Positions 17,302 to 26,254 of a stretch of 40,182 bases of DNA are shown one piece after another. Each line of letters starts with the position of its first letter. Position 1 is the stretch's first letter. The notes below the pieces were generated by a model. That model saw only the letters and a list, made by a program, of their open reading frames with translations. It did not search any database and was not told the DNA's origin. Source of the stretch: an uncultured Thermogutta sp. (GTDB taxonomy: Bacteria > Planctomycetota > Planctomycetia > Pirellulales > Thermoguttaceae); contig CAKZMM010000127.1 of assembly GCA_937128505.1 (NCBI GenBank), positions 1 to 40,182 on the forward strand, in the 5' to 3' direction. Position numbers and translations under genes: made by a program.

Positions 17302-19182
17302 ATGGGTCGCATAACCTCGAACACGGCGATGGGGTGGGTTTTCATAGCGGCGATTGCGTTGCCTTTTCTCGCCGGGTGCAGCTCGGGACAGCCTAACCGT
17401 GCAAACCCGCAGGAAGCCGCTGGCAGTGGTCCCCCTTTGGCCAAGCCGGCTAATGGCGGGCAAGGGGCTTCGCGCGGGGAGGTTGCGGGGCTATCCGCCC
17501 GAGAGCCTCAACCTGGGGGTAAAGCCGGGGGTGCTCCGGCCCAAATGGGAAAAAACGTTCTGGGCGAAAAGCCGGAAGACAGCTCTGCCGAGCAAGAGGG
17601 GTTTCGAATTTGGCGTACGACTGACGGAAGGAAACAAATCCGCGGCCGATTTGTGGATCTGTTGGACGGAAAAGTATGTCTGGAATTGCCAGACGGGACC
17701 GGAACGGTGTTACCCCTCGAGGAGCTGGCCTCGGAAGATCGCGAATTCGTACGGCAGGGACTGGCCAACTCTCAAGGACTAGGTCTGGTGGGTGAATCTG
17801 GCCAGCGATCTCCTCCATCATCCCAAGCAGGGATCGAGGAGATCATTTTTGAGGACGAATTGGTGACAGAAGGATCCGACTTGTCATCGCCAACCGGGCA
17901 AGCGGTGGCCCGCGTGGACACGCAGTCGGGTGGGGAACACGCGGGAGCCGGTCTTTCAGGTGGGGGATCCGGGAAAGCCGAAGGGGTGGAAAGCACCGAT
18001 CAACGGAAGGTTGTGATTCCGTTTGATTTCGTTTCCCGTTTCGATAATGGTCGCTATGGCCAGATGGTCAGCGATATGATTTGGAAAAAACTGCAAAGGG
18101 AAGGCGGTTTCATCATCCCCGACTCCATGCTTGAAGTCCGCGACTTTTGCGAGTCGCAGCAGATACAGATTGACCCGGAGACTCCGTTGGCGGAAGTGGC
18201 TCGAATCGTCCGCGGCCAGTTTGGTGCCCACATTGCCATCTGGGGAAGCGTGGAACGTGCCCCGGGGGCCATGTGGGACATTTACGATCTGGTGATCAAA
18301 TGTGCAGATTTTTCGGGAGCAGAACCAAAAGTGCTTTTCGATCTAGCGGCTCGGACGAATACGGTCAGCGAGATTCCGCACCTGTATACAGAGCGACTTC
18401 TCGACAAGCTGTATGACCGGCAACCCGGTGCGCCTCGGCCCCCCGATCCTGTCGCCGAAGAAAACTGGAAGAATAATCCGAATTTGCTTTCCGGCGGGGA
18501 TTTTCAGCGGGGCCAAGCGGGAGTGCCCTTAGGCTGGGAATCTAGAGCCGGACAAGAGCGGGAACCCTTGGGGCGATTGGTACGCTGGGTGACCGACCCC
18601 GATAACCCAGAAAACAAAATGATCCGTTTCCAATTCGGAGCTGATGTGGGCGACACGGCCGGCGTGATGTATTACAGCGAGCTCTTCCCCATCGAAGAGG
18701 GGGCCACGTACCGTTTTCAGTGCCGCTGGAGAACTAGCGGACCGGCCGTCAAAGTTTTCATCAAGTGTTACGACTCCATGCGGTCGGAATACCGGCCCAC
18801 GTCCGCTCGCGCAGGTGGAGCCGGCGGTGCCGGAAGCCAGTATGTACCGGAAGAGTCTCAACTTCGCGAATGTTACCGTAGCCAGCAGAATCTGAAAGGG
18901 CCCGCGAGCGTTTGGAACGTTCACACGGAGGATTTCACGCCGCGCCATACAAAATATGATCCGCAATGGGGCCGGGTGATGCTCTACGCCTACTTGGGCG
19001 CCGGAGTTGTGGAATTCGACGATGTCGTCGTCAAACAGATCTTGCCCGCTTCGCCCGGCGAGACGCAAAAGCAGCGGCGGCATTCCATGGCTAGTCCCGT
19101 CACGCTGGAAGAAATGAAAGAAAACGAGCGTCGGGGCCAGGAGGCACGCGAACGGCTGCGCAATCCCGTAGGCCGCGAGTAA
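17302..19182 (+). CDS. SHD1-domain lipoprotein with C-terminal jelly-roll-like domain
   Basis: A 626-residue predicted lipoprotein. From ATG 17302 the N-terminus is MGRITSNTAMGWVFIAAIAL and ends in the lipobox LAGC, a textbook type II signal. That favours this start over the GTG at 17263. Residues about 100-150 (FRIWRTTDGRKQIRGRF to LPLEELASEDREFV) match the SLA1 homology domain 1 that is widespread in planctomycete proteins. The middle part (about 225-340) contains the YGQMVSDMIWKKL and FGAHIAIWGSVE segments, reminiscent of LpoB/CsgG-like envelope domains; this is inference. The last about 200 residues (NLLSGGDFQRG to GVVEFDDVVVKQI) look like a CBM4/9-type jelly roll. It lies downstream of the DUF4175-like gene but separated by 0.7 kb. 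Its function is unknown, probably envelope-associated. Confidence 0.75.
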   Translation: MGRITSNTAMGWVFIAAIALPFLAGCSSGQPNRANPQEAAGSGPPLAKPANGGQGASRGEVAGLSAREPQPGGKAGGAPAQMGKNVLGEKPEDSSAEQEGFRIWRTTDGRKQIRGRFVDLLDGKVCLELPDGTGTVLPLEELASEDREFVRQGLANSQGLGLVGESGQRSPPSSQAGIEEIIFEDELVTEGSDLSSPTGQAVARVDTQSGGEHAGAGLSGGGSGKAEGVESTDQRKVVIPFDFVSRFDNGRYGQMVSDMIWKKLQREGGFIIPDSMLEVRDFCESQQIQIDPETPLAEVARIVRGQFGAHIAIWGSVERAPGAMWDIYDLVIKCADFSGAEPKVLFDLAARTNTVSEIPHLYTERLLDKLYDRQPGAPRPPDPVAEENWKNNPNLLSGGDFQRGQAGVPLGWESRAGQEREPLGRLVRWVTDPDNPENKMIRFQFGADVGDTAGVMYYSELFPIEEGATYRFQCRWRTSGPAVKVFIKCYDSMRSEYRPTSARAGGAGGAGSQYVPEESQLRECYRSQQNLKGPASVWNVHTEDFTPRHTKYDPQWGRVMLYAYLGAGVVEFDDVVVKQILPASPGETQKQRRHSMASPVTLEEMKENERRGQEARERLRNPVGRE

Positions 19183-19576
19183 TTTCACACAGCGGTGGGG
19201 ACCTCGCAAAGCGGTGCTCAATCCACACAAGGGTACTAAGTGCACAGAGCTCCGCGCTGGGCGAGTTTCAAACCTCCCAAGTGCTTCGGATTGCGGGGCT
19301 AATCGCAGCACGCCCGTACCTTTTTTCAACCTTGTTGCCCAAAGCCCGCCCCTTTTTGGGGGGCTTCTTGTCCGAAACCGTCGGCCAGCCCCTCCCCGGG
19401 TAAAGCCCGAAGAAAGCAGCCCGAAAAAAGTTGAATTAGTTGGCCTTGGGGAGTTCCCTTAAAGCTCTTGAAGATTTTAATGGTTTACGTTACGGGGGTC
19501 TTGCGCGGAATTTCGTTTCCGCACTCAGCGAGCTTTTGAAGAACTTTAATCGTGTAGGCCAAAGGGAGTTCAACGG
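19183..19576. other. Intergenic region with a GC-rich hairpin
   Basis: About 390 bases without a gene. AAGCCC (19342-19347) and GGGCTT (19361-19366) with extra CCC/GGG pairing form a strong hairpin with a T-rich loop. No T-run follows, so a terminator role after the lipoprotein gene is uncertain. Confidence 0.4.
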
Positions 19577-19993
19577 ATGGTGTATCAGGAGAGAATCGAG
19601 CTGGAAACCCGCGGACACGGCCACATGCAGGATATCACCGGGCGGGTAGCTGAGGTGGTAAGACGCGCGAAAATTCGCACCGGCCTTGTCCACGTATTTG
19701 CCATCGGAAGCACGGCTGCTGTCGGGCTGATCGAATTTGAGCCGGGTTTGCAGCGCGACTTGCCGGAGCTATTGGACCGCCTTATCCCGCCCAGCCGAAA
19801 CTATGGCCACGAACAGGCCTGGCACGATGGCAACGGACATTCGCACCTGCAATCCACCCTGTTAGGCTCCTCGCTCCAATTGCCCGTGGGCGAGGGAAAG
19901 CTCCTCGTGGGAACCTGGCAACAGATGTTCCACCTTGAATGTGATATCCGGCCGCGACAACGCACGGTGATTGTCACGGTCTATGGCGAATAG
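19577..19993 (+). CDS. yjbQ: YjbQ family protein (UPF0047)
   Basis: A 138-residue cytoplasmic protein covering the whole family. It has the family landmarks: DITGRVAEVV, TGLVHVFAIGSTAAVGLIEFEPG in place of the usual H-x-T-A-x-L-x-I-N-E-x-E block, the NYGHEQAWHDGNGHSHLQSTLLG segment with several conserved histidines, and LLVGTWQQMFHLECD near the end. Family members can show weak thiamine-phosphate synthase activity, and their true role is unsettled. GGGAG at 19564-19568 precedes the ATG. It stands alone. Confidence 0.9.
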   Translation: MVYQERIELETRGHGHMQDITGRVAEVVRRAKIRTGLVHVFAIGSTAAVGLIEFEPGLQRDLPELLDRLIPPSRNYGHEQAWHDGNGHSHLQSTLLGSSLQLPVGEGKLLVGTWQQMFHLECDIRPRQRTVIVTVYGE

Positions 19994-20426
19994 CTAACCT
20001 ACAGTTAGGCCCGAGGTTGACTCCGTTGGTTCCCAACTTAGATTTTGGGCACCGTTGCCGCGCGCCGTGTTAGAGTCTCGGAGATTTTCTGCTAATCGAT
20101 CGTAGCTACCCTTTGCCAGCTCGTACCTTCCCCCGCCCTGCTGCCGGGTTGCCGCTCCGAGAAAAGGGAATCGCTGAAGCGTAGCTACCATTTGCCGGCT
20201 TACATTTTTGCCGAGGCCCCGGCAAGATAAAAACGCAAGAGGCAGGGCAGTAGCTCGATGGGGGCTTGGAGTTTTGCCCCAGAAGAGATTGCGGTCTATG
20301 ATTGGCCAATGCGTTATTCCGCCAAAATTTAATTCGGCTTTTCGGGCCAAGCTCGCGCGGTGTTTTACCCTTGAGGGGTATGAGGAGCTTAAAGGGGCAG
20401 GAGGGGCTTATAGAGGCAGTAAGAAC
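19994..20426. other. Convergent intergenic region
   Basis: About 430 bases between the plus-strand yjbQ and the end of the minus-strand ATPase gene. It has a loosely repeated CGTAGCTACC(C/A)TTTGCC(A/G)G(C) word (20102 and 20180). Nothing else is apparent. Confidence 0.4.
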
Positions 20427-21197
20427 TTATTCACGCGGAATGCGACGATAAAACTCGAACACTCTTTGGCGAACGATTTCCGCCTCCGCCTCCCCCTCCT
20501 TGACGATCCGGTCTATGAAGCGCTGATACGGGTCCAATGCCGCCAAATCTTCGGCAGTAAGGAGACTTTCGAACCGATCCCCTTCCTTGTGCCAACGAAA
20601 AACCAACCGGTGACCTCCCTTTCCGTCCGCCTGATACACCGTGCTGACACGGTGGCGGAAACGCCCTTCGATTATCCCCGCGAACATGAATAGGATAAGC
20701 CCGACCCTTGCAACCAGCTTCCGACTGGCATGAATGGGGGGCCCGGTGAACATCTCCCTCAGTTCCTCGAGCGTATCGGCATGAAGGCACGAGGCGATCC
20801 GTCGCTCCCCCTGAATCAACGACAAGAAGCTCACGACATCCCGACCCCATATGTACGCAAACCATCGACCCGAACCGATTTCGTGGGCGAGATAACAAGC
20901 CGGCCGCTCCGGCGGGCGCTTTAAGCCCTCAGCAATCACCTCCGATCGGGCGACCGTTATGATGGGGACGCCTGGGGGCAAAAAGTGCAGTAAAGCCGCT
21001 AGAAGCGTGGTCTTTCCGGCTCCACCTGGTTTTGCCGCTGTAAGGATCGAAGCACCGTTCTCGATGGCACGCATCGCATAGGCGGCCATCACGGGAGTAA
21101 TTGTTCCTGCGCGAATCAGGTCCACGATGGTCAGGGTTCGTCCCCCTCGCTGGTTTAAAGCCTCGATTTGTCGATGATTCTGAGCTTCCAGATCCAT
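20427..21197 (-). CDS. Secretion/pilus-type (GspE/VirB11-like) ATPase with altered P-loop
   Basis: A 256-residue ATPase resembling the catalytic domain of type II/IV secretion and type IV pilus ATPases. The P-loop reads KPGGAGKTT (residues 56-64): Lys62 and Thr63 are present, but the first glycine of GxxxxGKT is replaced by Lys56. A CLHADT motif (His139) fits the His box, and YLAHEIGSG may be the Walker B/Glu region. The N-terminal domain of full-length GspE/VirB11 is absent or very short, and no pilin, secretin or inner-membrane gene lies nearby. ATG 21197 is preceded by AAGG at fitting distance; the longer frame to 21299 overlaps another ORF and adds an unlikely N-terminus. The role is unknown. 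Confidence 0.7.
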   Translation of the reverse strand: MDLEAQNHRQIEALNQRGGRTLTIVDLIRAGTITPVMAAYAMRAIENGASILTAAKPGGAGKTTLLAALLHFLPPGVPIITVARSEVIAEGLKRPPERPACYLAHEIGSGRWFAYIWGRDVVSFLSLIQGERRIASCLHADTLEELREMFTGPPIHASRKLVARVGLILFMFAGIIEGRFRHRVSTVYQADGKGGHRLVFRWHKEGDRFESLLTAEDLAALDPYQRFIDRIVKEGEAEAEIVRQRVFEFYRRIPRE

Positions 21198-21273
21198 CGC
21201 GGCACCTTCATGGTCGGGGATAAGCGGCAACTTTGGCCCCCATAATAAGCAGGTATTCCTTCCGAAAAAAGAG

Positions 21274-21489
21274 TTACCTAATTTGTCTATTTTCCTCAAT
21301 AAATTGAGATGCTAGCACACCATAAGTTACTACGACAACAAATGGAATCGAAGCTCCGTCACCCTCGCAGCACGCATTAGTCTTATGCCCCACTAGATTT
21401 ACGAATCCAAGCACATGATCTAATTTTCCAAATTGCTTTAACACTTTAAAGAGCGCATTCTTCATGCACGAAAGATTTTGCGCAATCAA
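21274..21489 (-). CDS. AT-rich small ORF of unknown function
   Basis: A 71-residue ORF (TTG start at 21489, or ATG giving MKNALFKVLKQFGKLDHVLG). The open frame continues upstream about 18 codons to a stop. The amino-acid mix (KVLKQFGKLDHVLGFVNLVG, SIPFVVVVTYGVLA) looks protein-like, and the local base composition is clearly richer in A/T than the neighbours. It may be a small transferred gene or the tail of a degraded one. It lies 76 bp upstream of the ATPase gene in the same direction. I do not recognise the family. Confidence 0.3.
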   Translation of the reverse strand: MIAQNLSCMKNALFKVLKQFGKLDHVLGFVNLVGHKTNACCEGDGASIPFVVVVTYGVLASQFIEENRQIR

Positions 21490-22188
21490 ATCTTTTTTAC
21501 AAAAATTCTCAAACTCTTTAAGTTGATGAGGCAGTCGGCTGATCAGTAGCTAAGGAAACCGTCCCGAATCTTCTCGAAAAGCCAGTTCGATATTTGCACA
21601 TAGCCTTTTGAATCTTTTGGACACCCTTCGGCCACCCGTTTCATTCTCAGCTGGGCGCACGTGGATAAAAGTGAATGAAACCGGAATATCCGGGCATCCC
21701 GGTCGCATCCCCTTGCCGCTTCGCATCCTTAAGTTGGGCGCCGAGCCCAAGTTCGAAGGGGTTTCCGCAGACTACTTTTCGATGCGGTCTCGGTCCTCAT
21801 GAGTGTCGGGCTTCCGAGATTATCGGTCCCGTTCGACCGGTAACCTCCGCGGGGGAAACTTGAGCTGGCCGAACCGGCAGCAGTTTCACTGCCGAAAGGC
21901 TCATCTTGACACAAAGGCGGGTAATGAACCAAGTCGCGGTGGAAAGCCTTGTTTTGAAAACCCCGCTTATGAAAGCAAATAGATCGAGTTTCCGCAGGGA
22001 AAAGGAAGAAATCCCCTAAGAATTGAAGGGAATCGCCGCCATTTGGCCAACCGTTTTTGGAGGATGCAAACCAATCCCCGGGAACGGGAAGCATTGAGTT
22101 TTGGTTCCGCGCTTCTTGAGCCAGGCGGAGTTAACCCCCAGTGGGCATCGGGCGGCTTCGAGAAGTTCCCGTGCTCACTCGGGGCGCA
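21490..22188. other. Non-coding stretch downstream of the FG-GAP gene
   Basis: About 700 bases. The AT-rich part (to about 21540) belongs with the small ORF. The rest is of normal composition, with no coding or structural signal I can support. Confidence 0.4.
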
Positions 22189-23475
22189 TCAACGGGAGAT
22201 ATTTTCCAGAAACACCACGAAAGGTTTCCCGCCCAAAGCGTTTTTCGGATGAGCATTCCAGGGCTTACTAATGATGTCCAGCTTCCCATCGCCTGTAAAA
22301 TCGGCCACCTTTGCTTCGTGTCCCCCGAGATTAGCATCCAGGATAACATGTTCTTGCCATTGAAGCCCCTGACCGTCGAGCTGAATCCAAATGTACCACC
22401 GAGGATTCGATTCGCCGCGAACCGCCTCCATCTCCGCGGTGAAAATATCTAAGTGCCCGTCGCCATTAAAATCTTGCACGGCCAGCGAGTGGAAGGCCCC
22501 CCGTCGGGGTTCACCCTTCCGGGGATTGAAAACCTCGTGGCGTCGCCAAGCAGTGCCTTTCCCGTCTTGATTTTCCATCCACCAAACTTTCCCACCAGGA
22601 ATTTCGGCATCGGTGAAGACGATATCATTCCACCCGTCTTTGTTCAAATCTACCACAGCGGCTTTGGTCGCGTTAAAGGCGAATTTCGGCTGAAAATCGG
22701 GCGGCGGTGGGGTATTTGGACCAATCTTTCGCTGTCCCCACTGAGTGCCTTTACCGTTGAGATTCTCGAACCACACATCCGTCCGCACAACGTCCGTGTC
22801 TCCGTCGTGATCTAAATCCCCTACGGCTAACCCCGCGTGAACAGCAGGCCCAATGTCGAATTTTGGCCAGGGTTGTCGGCAATCCTCAGGAATACGGTAC
22901 CACCTGAGATTGTGGCGATCGGACATCATCACGATATCGGGTTTCTCATCGCCATCCATATCCGCGATTGCGATATCATGAACATTGCTGATGTTTGGAT
23001 CGAAGACGACCTCTCCAAAAGTCTCGGTCAAACGACCGGGATTTCGATACCAGACACCGCCGCTTACCAAGTCGACCCATCCGTCTTGATCGACGTCAAA
23101 TGAAGCCAAGCCCACATCGTTTTTTGAAGCTTTCCCAATGACGAAGCGTTTCCATTGAGCGGGGCTTTCGCACTGATAAGCCTGAAGGACGCCGTCCCAG
23201 TTTCCCAACACAAATTCCGGCCGGCCATCCCCGGTTAAATCGGCGACAGCGGTCTGCCCGAAATTCCTTCCGACAAGCTCGGTGTCGATCACGAAATGTC
23301 GGAAGGCGAGCTCCCCGCCGAAAACGGGAACTCGCCCATTGAGACTTGACAGGCAGATGCATAACAGGATAAAAGCTGTCCAGCAGCCCCGTTGAATGAC
23401 CGCGTCTAGCCCCTTGCGGCCAAAGCCGATTTCGCGAGCAACATTGCTGCGATCCAATCTAAAGGTTCCAGACAT
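22189..23475 (-). CDS. Exported FG-GAP/VCBS repeat beta-propeller protein
   Basis: A 428-residue protein. After a basic N-terminus there is a hydrophobic stretch CWTAFILLCICLSSLNG (about 32-48) acting as signal or anchor. The body is a series of Ca-binding FG-GAP/VCBS blades with DxDxDG-type loops: VADLTGDGRPEFVLGNWDG, FDVDQDGWVDLVSGG, IADMDGDEKPDIVM, GDLDHDGDTDVV, VDLNKDGWNDIVFT, QDFNGDGHLDIFTAE and ADFTGDGKLDIISKP. That makes seven blades, enough for one closed propeller covering the protein. No enzyme domain is seen. ATG 23475 follows GGAGGGGAG closely. It sits 73 bp behind the PQQ lipoprotein gene on the same strand, so the two are probably co-transcribed. Confidence 0.88.
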   Translation of the reverse strand: MSGTFRLDRSNVAREIGFGRKGLDAVIQRGCWTAFILLCICLSSLNGRVPVFGGELAFRHFVIDTELVGRNFGQTAVADLTGDGRPEFVLGNWDGVLQAYQCESPAQWKRFVIGKASKNDVGLASFDVDQDGWVDLVSGGVWYRNPGRLTETFGEVVFDPNISNVHDIAIADMDGDEKPDIVMMSDRHNLRWYRIPEDCRQPWPKFDIGPAVHAGLAVGDLDHDGDTDVVRTDVWFENLNGKGTQWGQRKIGPNTPPPPDFQPKFAFNATKAAVVDLNKDGWNDIVFTDAEIPGGKVWWMENQDGKGTAWRRHEVFNPRKGEPRRGAFHSLAVQDFNGDGHLDIFTAEMEAVRGESNPRWYIWIQLDGQGLQWQEHVILDANLGGHEAKVADFTGDGKLDIISKPWNAHPKNALGGKPFVVFLENISR

Positions 23476-23548
23476 ACTCCCCTCCACGTTTTAACAAAAT
23501 TTTGATGCGAAAAGGACGACTCCGCACTTACACGAAGCGATCCATCTC

Positions 23549-26254
23549 TTACGGCGCACTGAGGCAAAACAATTCGCCGGTTGTCGTTCCGATCACCAAA
23601 CATCCTTCCGCCACTGCCGGTGATGCGACAATCGGTCCGCCCAGCTCTTGCTCCCAAAGGAGCTCTCCCGTTTGTCGCGAAACCGCGTAAAGGCGACCGT
23701 CATCAGAGCCGAAAACCACCCTATCGCCCACAATTACCGGGGAACTATCCACCTTGCGCCGGGCCTCGAAAATCCATAAGGCCTTTCCCGTCAAGCGTTG
23801 ATAAGCCCGGACGTGCCGATCCCGCGCTCCAAAAATAACCAGCTCGTTATCCACCGCCGCAGAAGTCCGGATGGACAGTGGCTGACGCTCGTTCCCGGCC
23901 CGCCAAAGCACTTCGCCTTTAGCCCAGTCCAGAGCCCAAAAGGCTCCGCTCTCGGTGCCGATGAATACTGAGTTTTCCCAAATCGCGGCGGCATTGCCGG
24001 TGGGACCTTCCAAGGGTATTTTCTCGCGGCAACTTCCGTCCGTCAAATCGACCAAATGGAGTTGGCCATCACACCCTGCGACAAAACACCGGTTACTGGC
24101 GATTGCCGGAAAACAACGGATCTGATCACCACTTCCATACTTCCATACGAGATTCCCGTTTCCTAAATCCAAACAGTACAAATACGAATCTTGAGAACCG
24201 AAAATCACACGGCCATCCGCGAAATTGGCCGACGAATCAATCGGTCCATCCGTGGCAAATTCCCAAACCAAGACTCCTTTTTCTCGATCCAAACAATAAA
24301 ACTTGCCTTCCACATCACCCAAGCATACGAAGCGGTTATCGACGGAAGGGGAGGAGCTAAAGCCCGATTGCGTGTCGAATTCCCAGCGAATCTTCCCGCT
24401 GGCCAAGTCTAAAGCAAGCACTTTGCCCGCACTTGAAGCGGCATAGACCATTCCCCCCACAATCGCCGCCGTACTTTCAAATCCGCCCTGATCGATCGCC
24501 ACCCGCCAGCGTAACGCGAGCTTTTCAGGAAGCGAGGTTCGCGCCAACCCCGTAGCCTGGGGATTCCCCCTAATCAGTGGCCAAGAATCCTCGGCCACCG
24601 CCACTTCGGGGACTTTTGCCAGGGAGATGCTGGGGGAGGCAGCCCGGGCAGAATCGGTGCGATTGCTAGTCACGGCTTTCGTCTGCACCCGCGGTCCAGT
24701 CTCCGGTAAGGAACCCTGATCCTCTGAATGACCGAGATCCACCGTTTCCGCCGAGTGTCGCCGCCCTCCCGAGTCGCCACTTGCATCAGAGGCATCTTCG
24801 TCGTTTTTAAATCCTTGGGAAACTCTTCCGGACGCAAAGCCGAGATGAGTGGTTCCGTTTGCCCCGGACGGAGATGGCAAAGAGCTCTCCGCCAATTCCG
24901 TCGAAATCCCGTGTGAACTTTCCCCGGGAAAGCAAAAGAGGTGTTTTTCTGTACGAACAATAAGCTCCCCATCGGCCACCGCCGGAGTGGCCAGAATACG
25001 CTCCCCCAAGTCATTCCGGCCAAGGAGCCGAAATTGTGGCTGCGCATCGAAGACGAAAATCCGACCGCGTTCATTGGCGGCGTAGATTCGCCCGTTTGCC
25101 GCAATAAGGCTAGCCGTAAACGGCCCTTCAAGCTTTGCCTGCCAAAGGACTTCGCCGGTTTCGGGTACAAAACATGCTAGTTCACCCCCATCGCGGAGCA
25201 AGAAAAGAAGACCCCGATAAAGTAATCCCGTCGGGATGTAAGGACCGGCACGATCCCGACGCCACAAAACCTCCGGTGGATGGGGAGTCAACGTACCGGG
25301 CATCCGCAGGACCAATACGGGACCATTGCGGCCGCTGGCACAGATCACAAGGCTTTCGCTCACCAAAGGGGTGGGGGCGACTAGCTCGGTGGTGCCGGGG
25401 ATTTCCCAAAGCAGCCGACCGTTTTCAAGGTCGTACCCAGAAACACAGCCGGTGGTTCCCGAGGCGGGTTTGCCACCGTTGACCACGATGATTCGCCGCT
25501 TACCATTTCCCGATCGATCGCTCGGAAAAACCACCGGAGTCGACCAGCACCCGCTTGTTGTCCGCGGTGTGGCCCAAAGCCGTTTTCCTGTTTGAAGGTC
25601 GAAAGCCGCCAGATAGGAATCGCCTTCACTTTCGCAAATCTGAATCACCCGATCGCCGCAAATAACCGGACTTGAAGCCAATCCCCACTGGTGATGCAAA
25701 TCGCCGAGTTCCTGGTGCCACAATAGATGCCCTGCGAAATCGTAGGCAAATAGTCCGGTCTTGCCGAAAAATGCGATAAGCCGTGTTCCATCGGTCGCCG
25801 GAGTGGCAGACGCATACCCGTTTTTTCGGTGTGTTGGCCCGACCGCCTTCCCGGCTTCCTGACTCCACACTAACCTTCCTGTGCTTCGAGAAAGACATAG
25901 GACGAGAAGCCTCGGCGGATCTTCGCTTTCGTCGGCCGCGGTCAAAAAAACTCGATCCTCCCAGACCACAGGGGAACTATTCCCCGCTCCCGGCAAGGGG
26001 GTTTTCCAACGGTAGCCCTTCCAGGCCGAAAAGTGAATAGGGGGATTTCCGGCGGGTGCAATACCCGCACTATGCCATCCTCTCCACCCCGGCCAGCAGT
26101 CGGCCTTTTGGCCCGTTTCAAAAAAATCTTCTTTCGTTAATTGCTCAGGCAACTCTGCCGGAAGCTTAACGCCCGAGTCTCGACAGCCGCCAACTGCGCA
26201 AAAAGCCGCCGCAAGAAGGATCAAAACGCTTTTCGTTAATGGTGACGGTTTCAC
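23549..26254 (-). CDS. Lipoprotein with two PQQ-type beta-propellers
   Basis: From GTG 26254 the protein has 901 residues and begins MKPSPLTKSVLILLAAAFCA, ending in the lipobox VGGC. AGGAG lies 11 nt upstream of this GTG. The longer frames to ATG 26299 and 26374 add an unlikely N-terminus. About residues 60-440 and 555-901 each contain many PQQ/outer-membrane-YfgL (BamB)-like blades, such as ALDLASGKIRWEFDT, YCLDREKGVLVWEF, YCLDLGNGNLVWKYG and YAVSRQTGELLWEQEL. A Ser/Gly/Glu-rich linker of about 110 residues separates the two propellers. No quinoprotein dehydrogenase catalytic residues are evident, so a scaffolding or binding role is likelier. The protein is membrane-anchored and probably expressed with the FG-GAP protein that follows. 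Confidence 0.88.
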   Translation of the reverse strand: MKPSPLTKSVLILLAAAFCAVGGCRDSGVKLPAELPEQLTKEDFFETGQKADCWPGWRGWHSAGIAPAGNPPIHFSAWKGYRWKTPLPGAGNSSPVVWEDRVFLTAADESEDPPRLLVLCLSRSTGRLVWSQEAGKAVGPTHRKNGYASATPATDGTRLIAFFGKTGLFAYDFAGHLLWHQELGDLHHQWGLASSPVICGDRVIQICESEGDSYLAAFDLQTGKRLWATPRTTSGCWSTPVVFPSDRSGNGKRRIIVVNGGKPASGTTGCVSGYDLENGRLLWEIPGTTELVAPTPLVSESLVICASGRNGPVLVLRMPGTLTPHPPEVLWRRDRAGPYIPTGLLYRGLLFLLRDGGELACFVPETGEVLWQAKLEGPFTASLIAANGRIYAANERGRIFVFDAQPQFRLLGRNDLGERILATPAVADGELIVRTEKHLFCFPGESSHGISTELAESSLPSPSGANGTTHLGFASGRVSQGFKNDEDASDASGDSGGRRHSAETVDLGHSEDQGSLPETGPRVQTKAVTSNRTDSARAASPSISLAKVPEVAVAEDSWPLIRGNPQATGLARTSLPEKLALRWRVAIDQGGFESTAAIVGGMVYAASSAGKVLALDLASGKIRWEFDTQSGFSSSPSVDNRFVCLGDVEGKFYCLDREKGVLVWEFATDGPIDSSANFADGRVIFGSQDSYLYCLDLGNGNLVWKYGSGDQIRCFPAIASNRCFVAGCDGQLHLVDLTDGSCREKIPLEGPTGNAAAIWENSVFIGTESGAFWALDWAKGEVLWRAGNERQPLSIRTSAAVDNELVIFGARDRHVRAYQRLTGKALWIFEARRKVDSSPVIVGDRVVFGSDDGRLYAVSRQTGELLWEQELGGPIVASPAVAEGCLVIGTTTGELFCLSAP

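Noticed and set aside
19342-19366. GC-rich hairpin as terminator of the SHD1 lipoprotein gene
   Set aside because: It lies 160 bp after the stop codon and is not followed by a T-run; kept only as a note in the intergenic entry.
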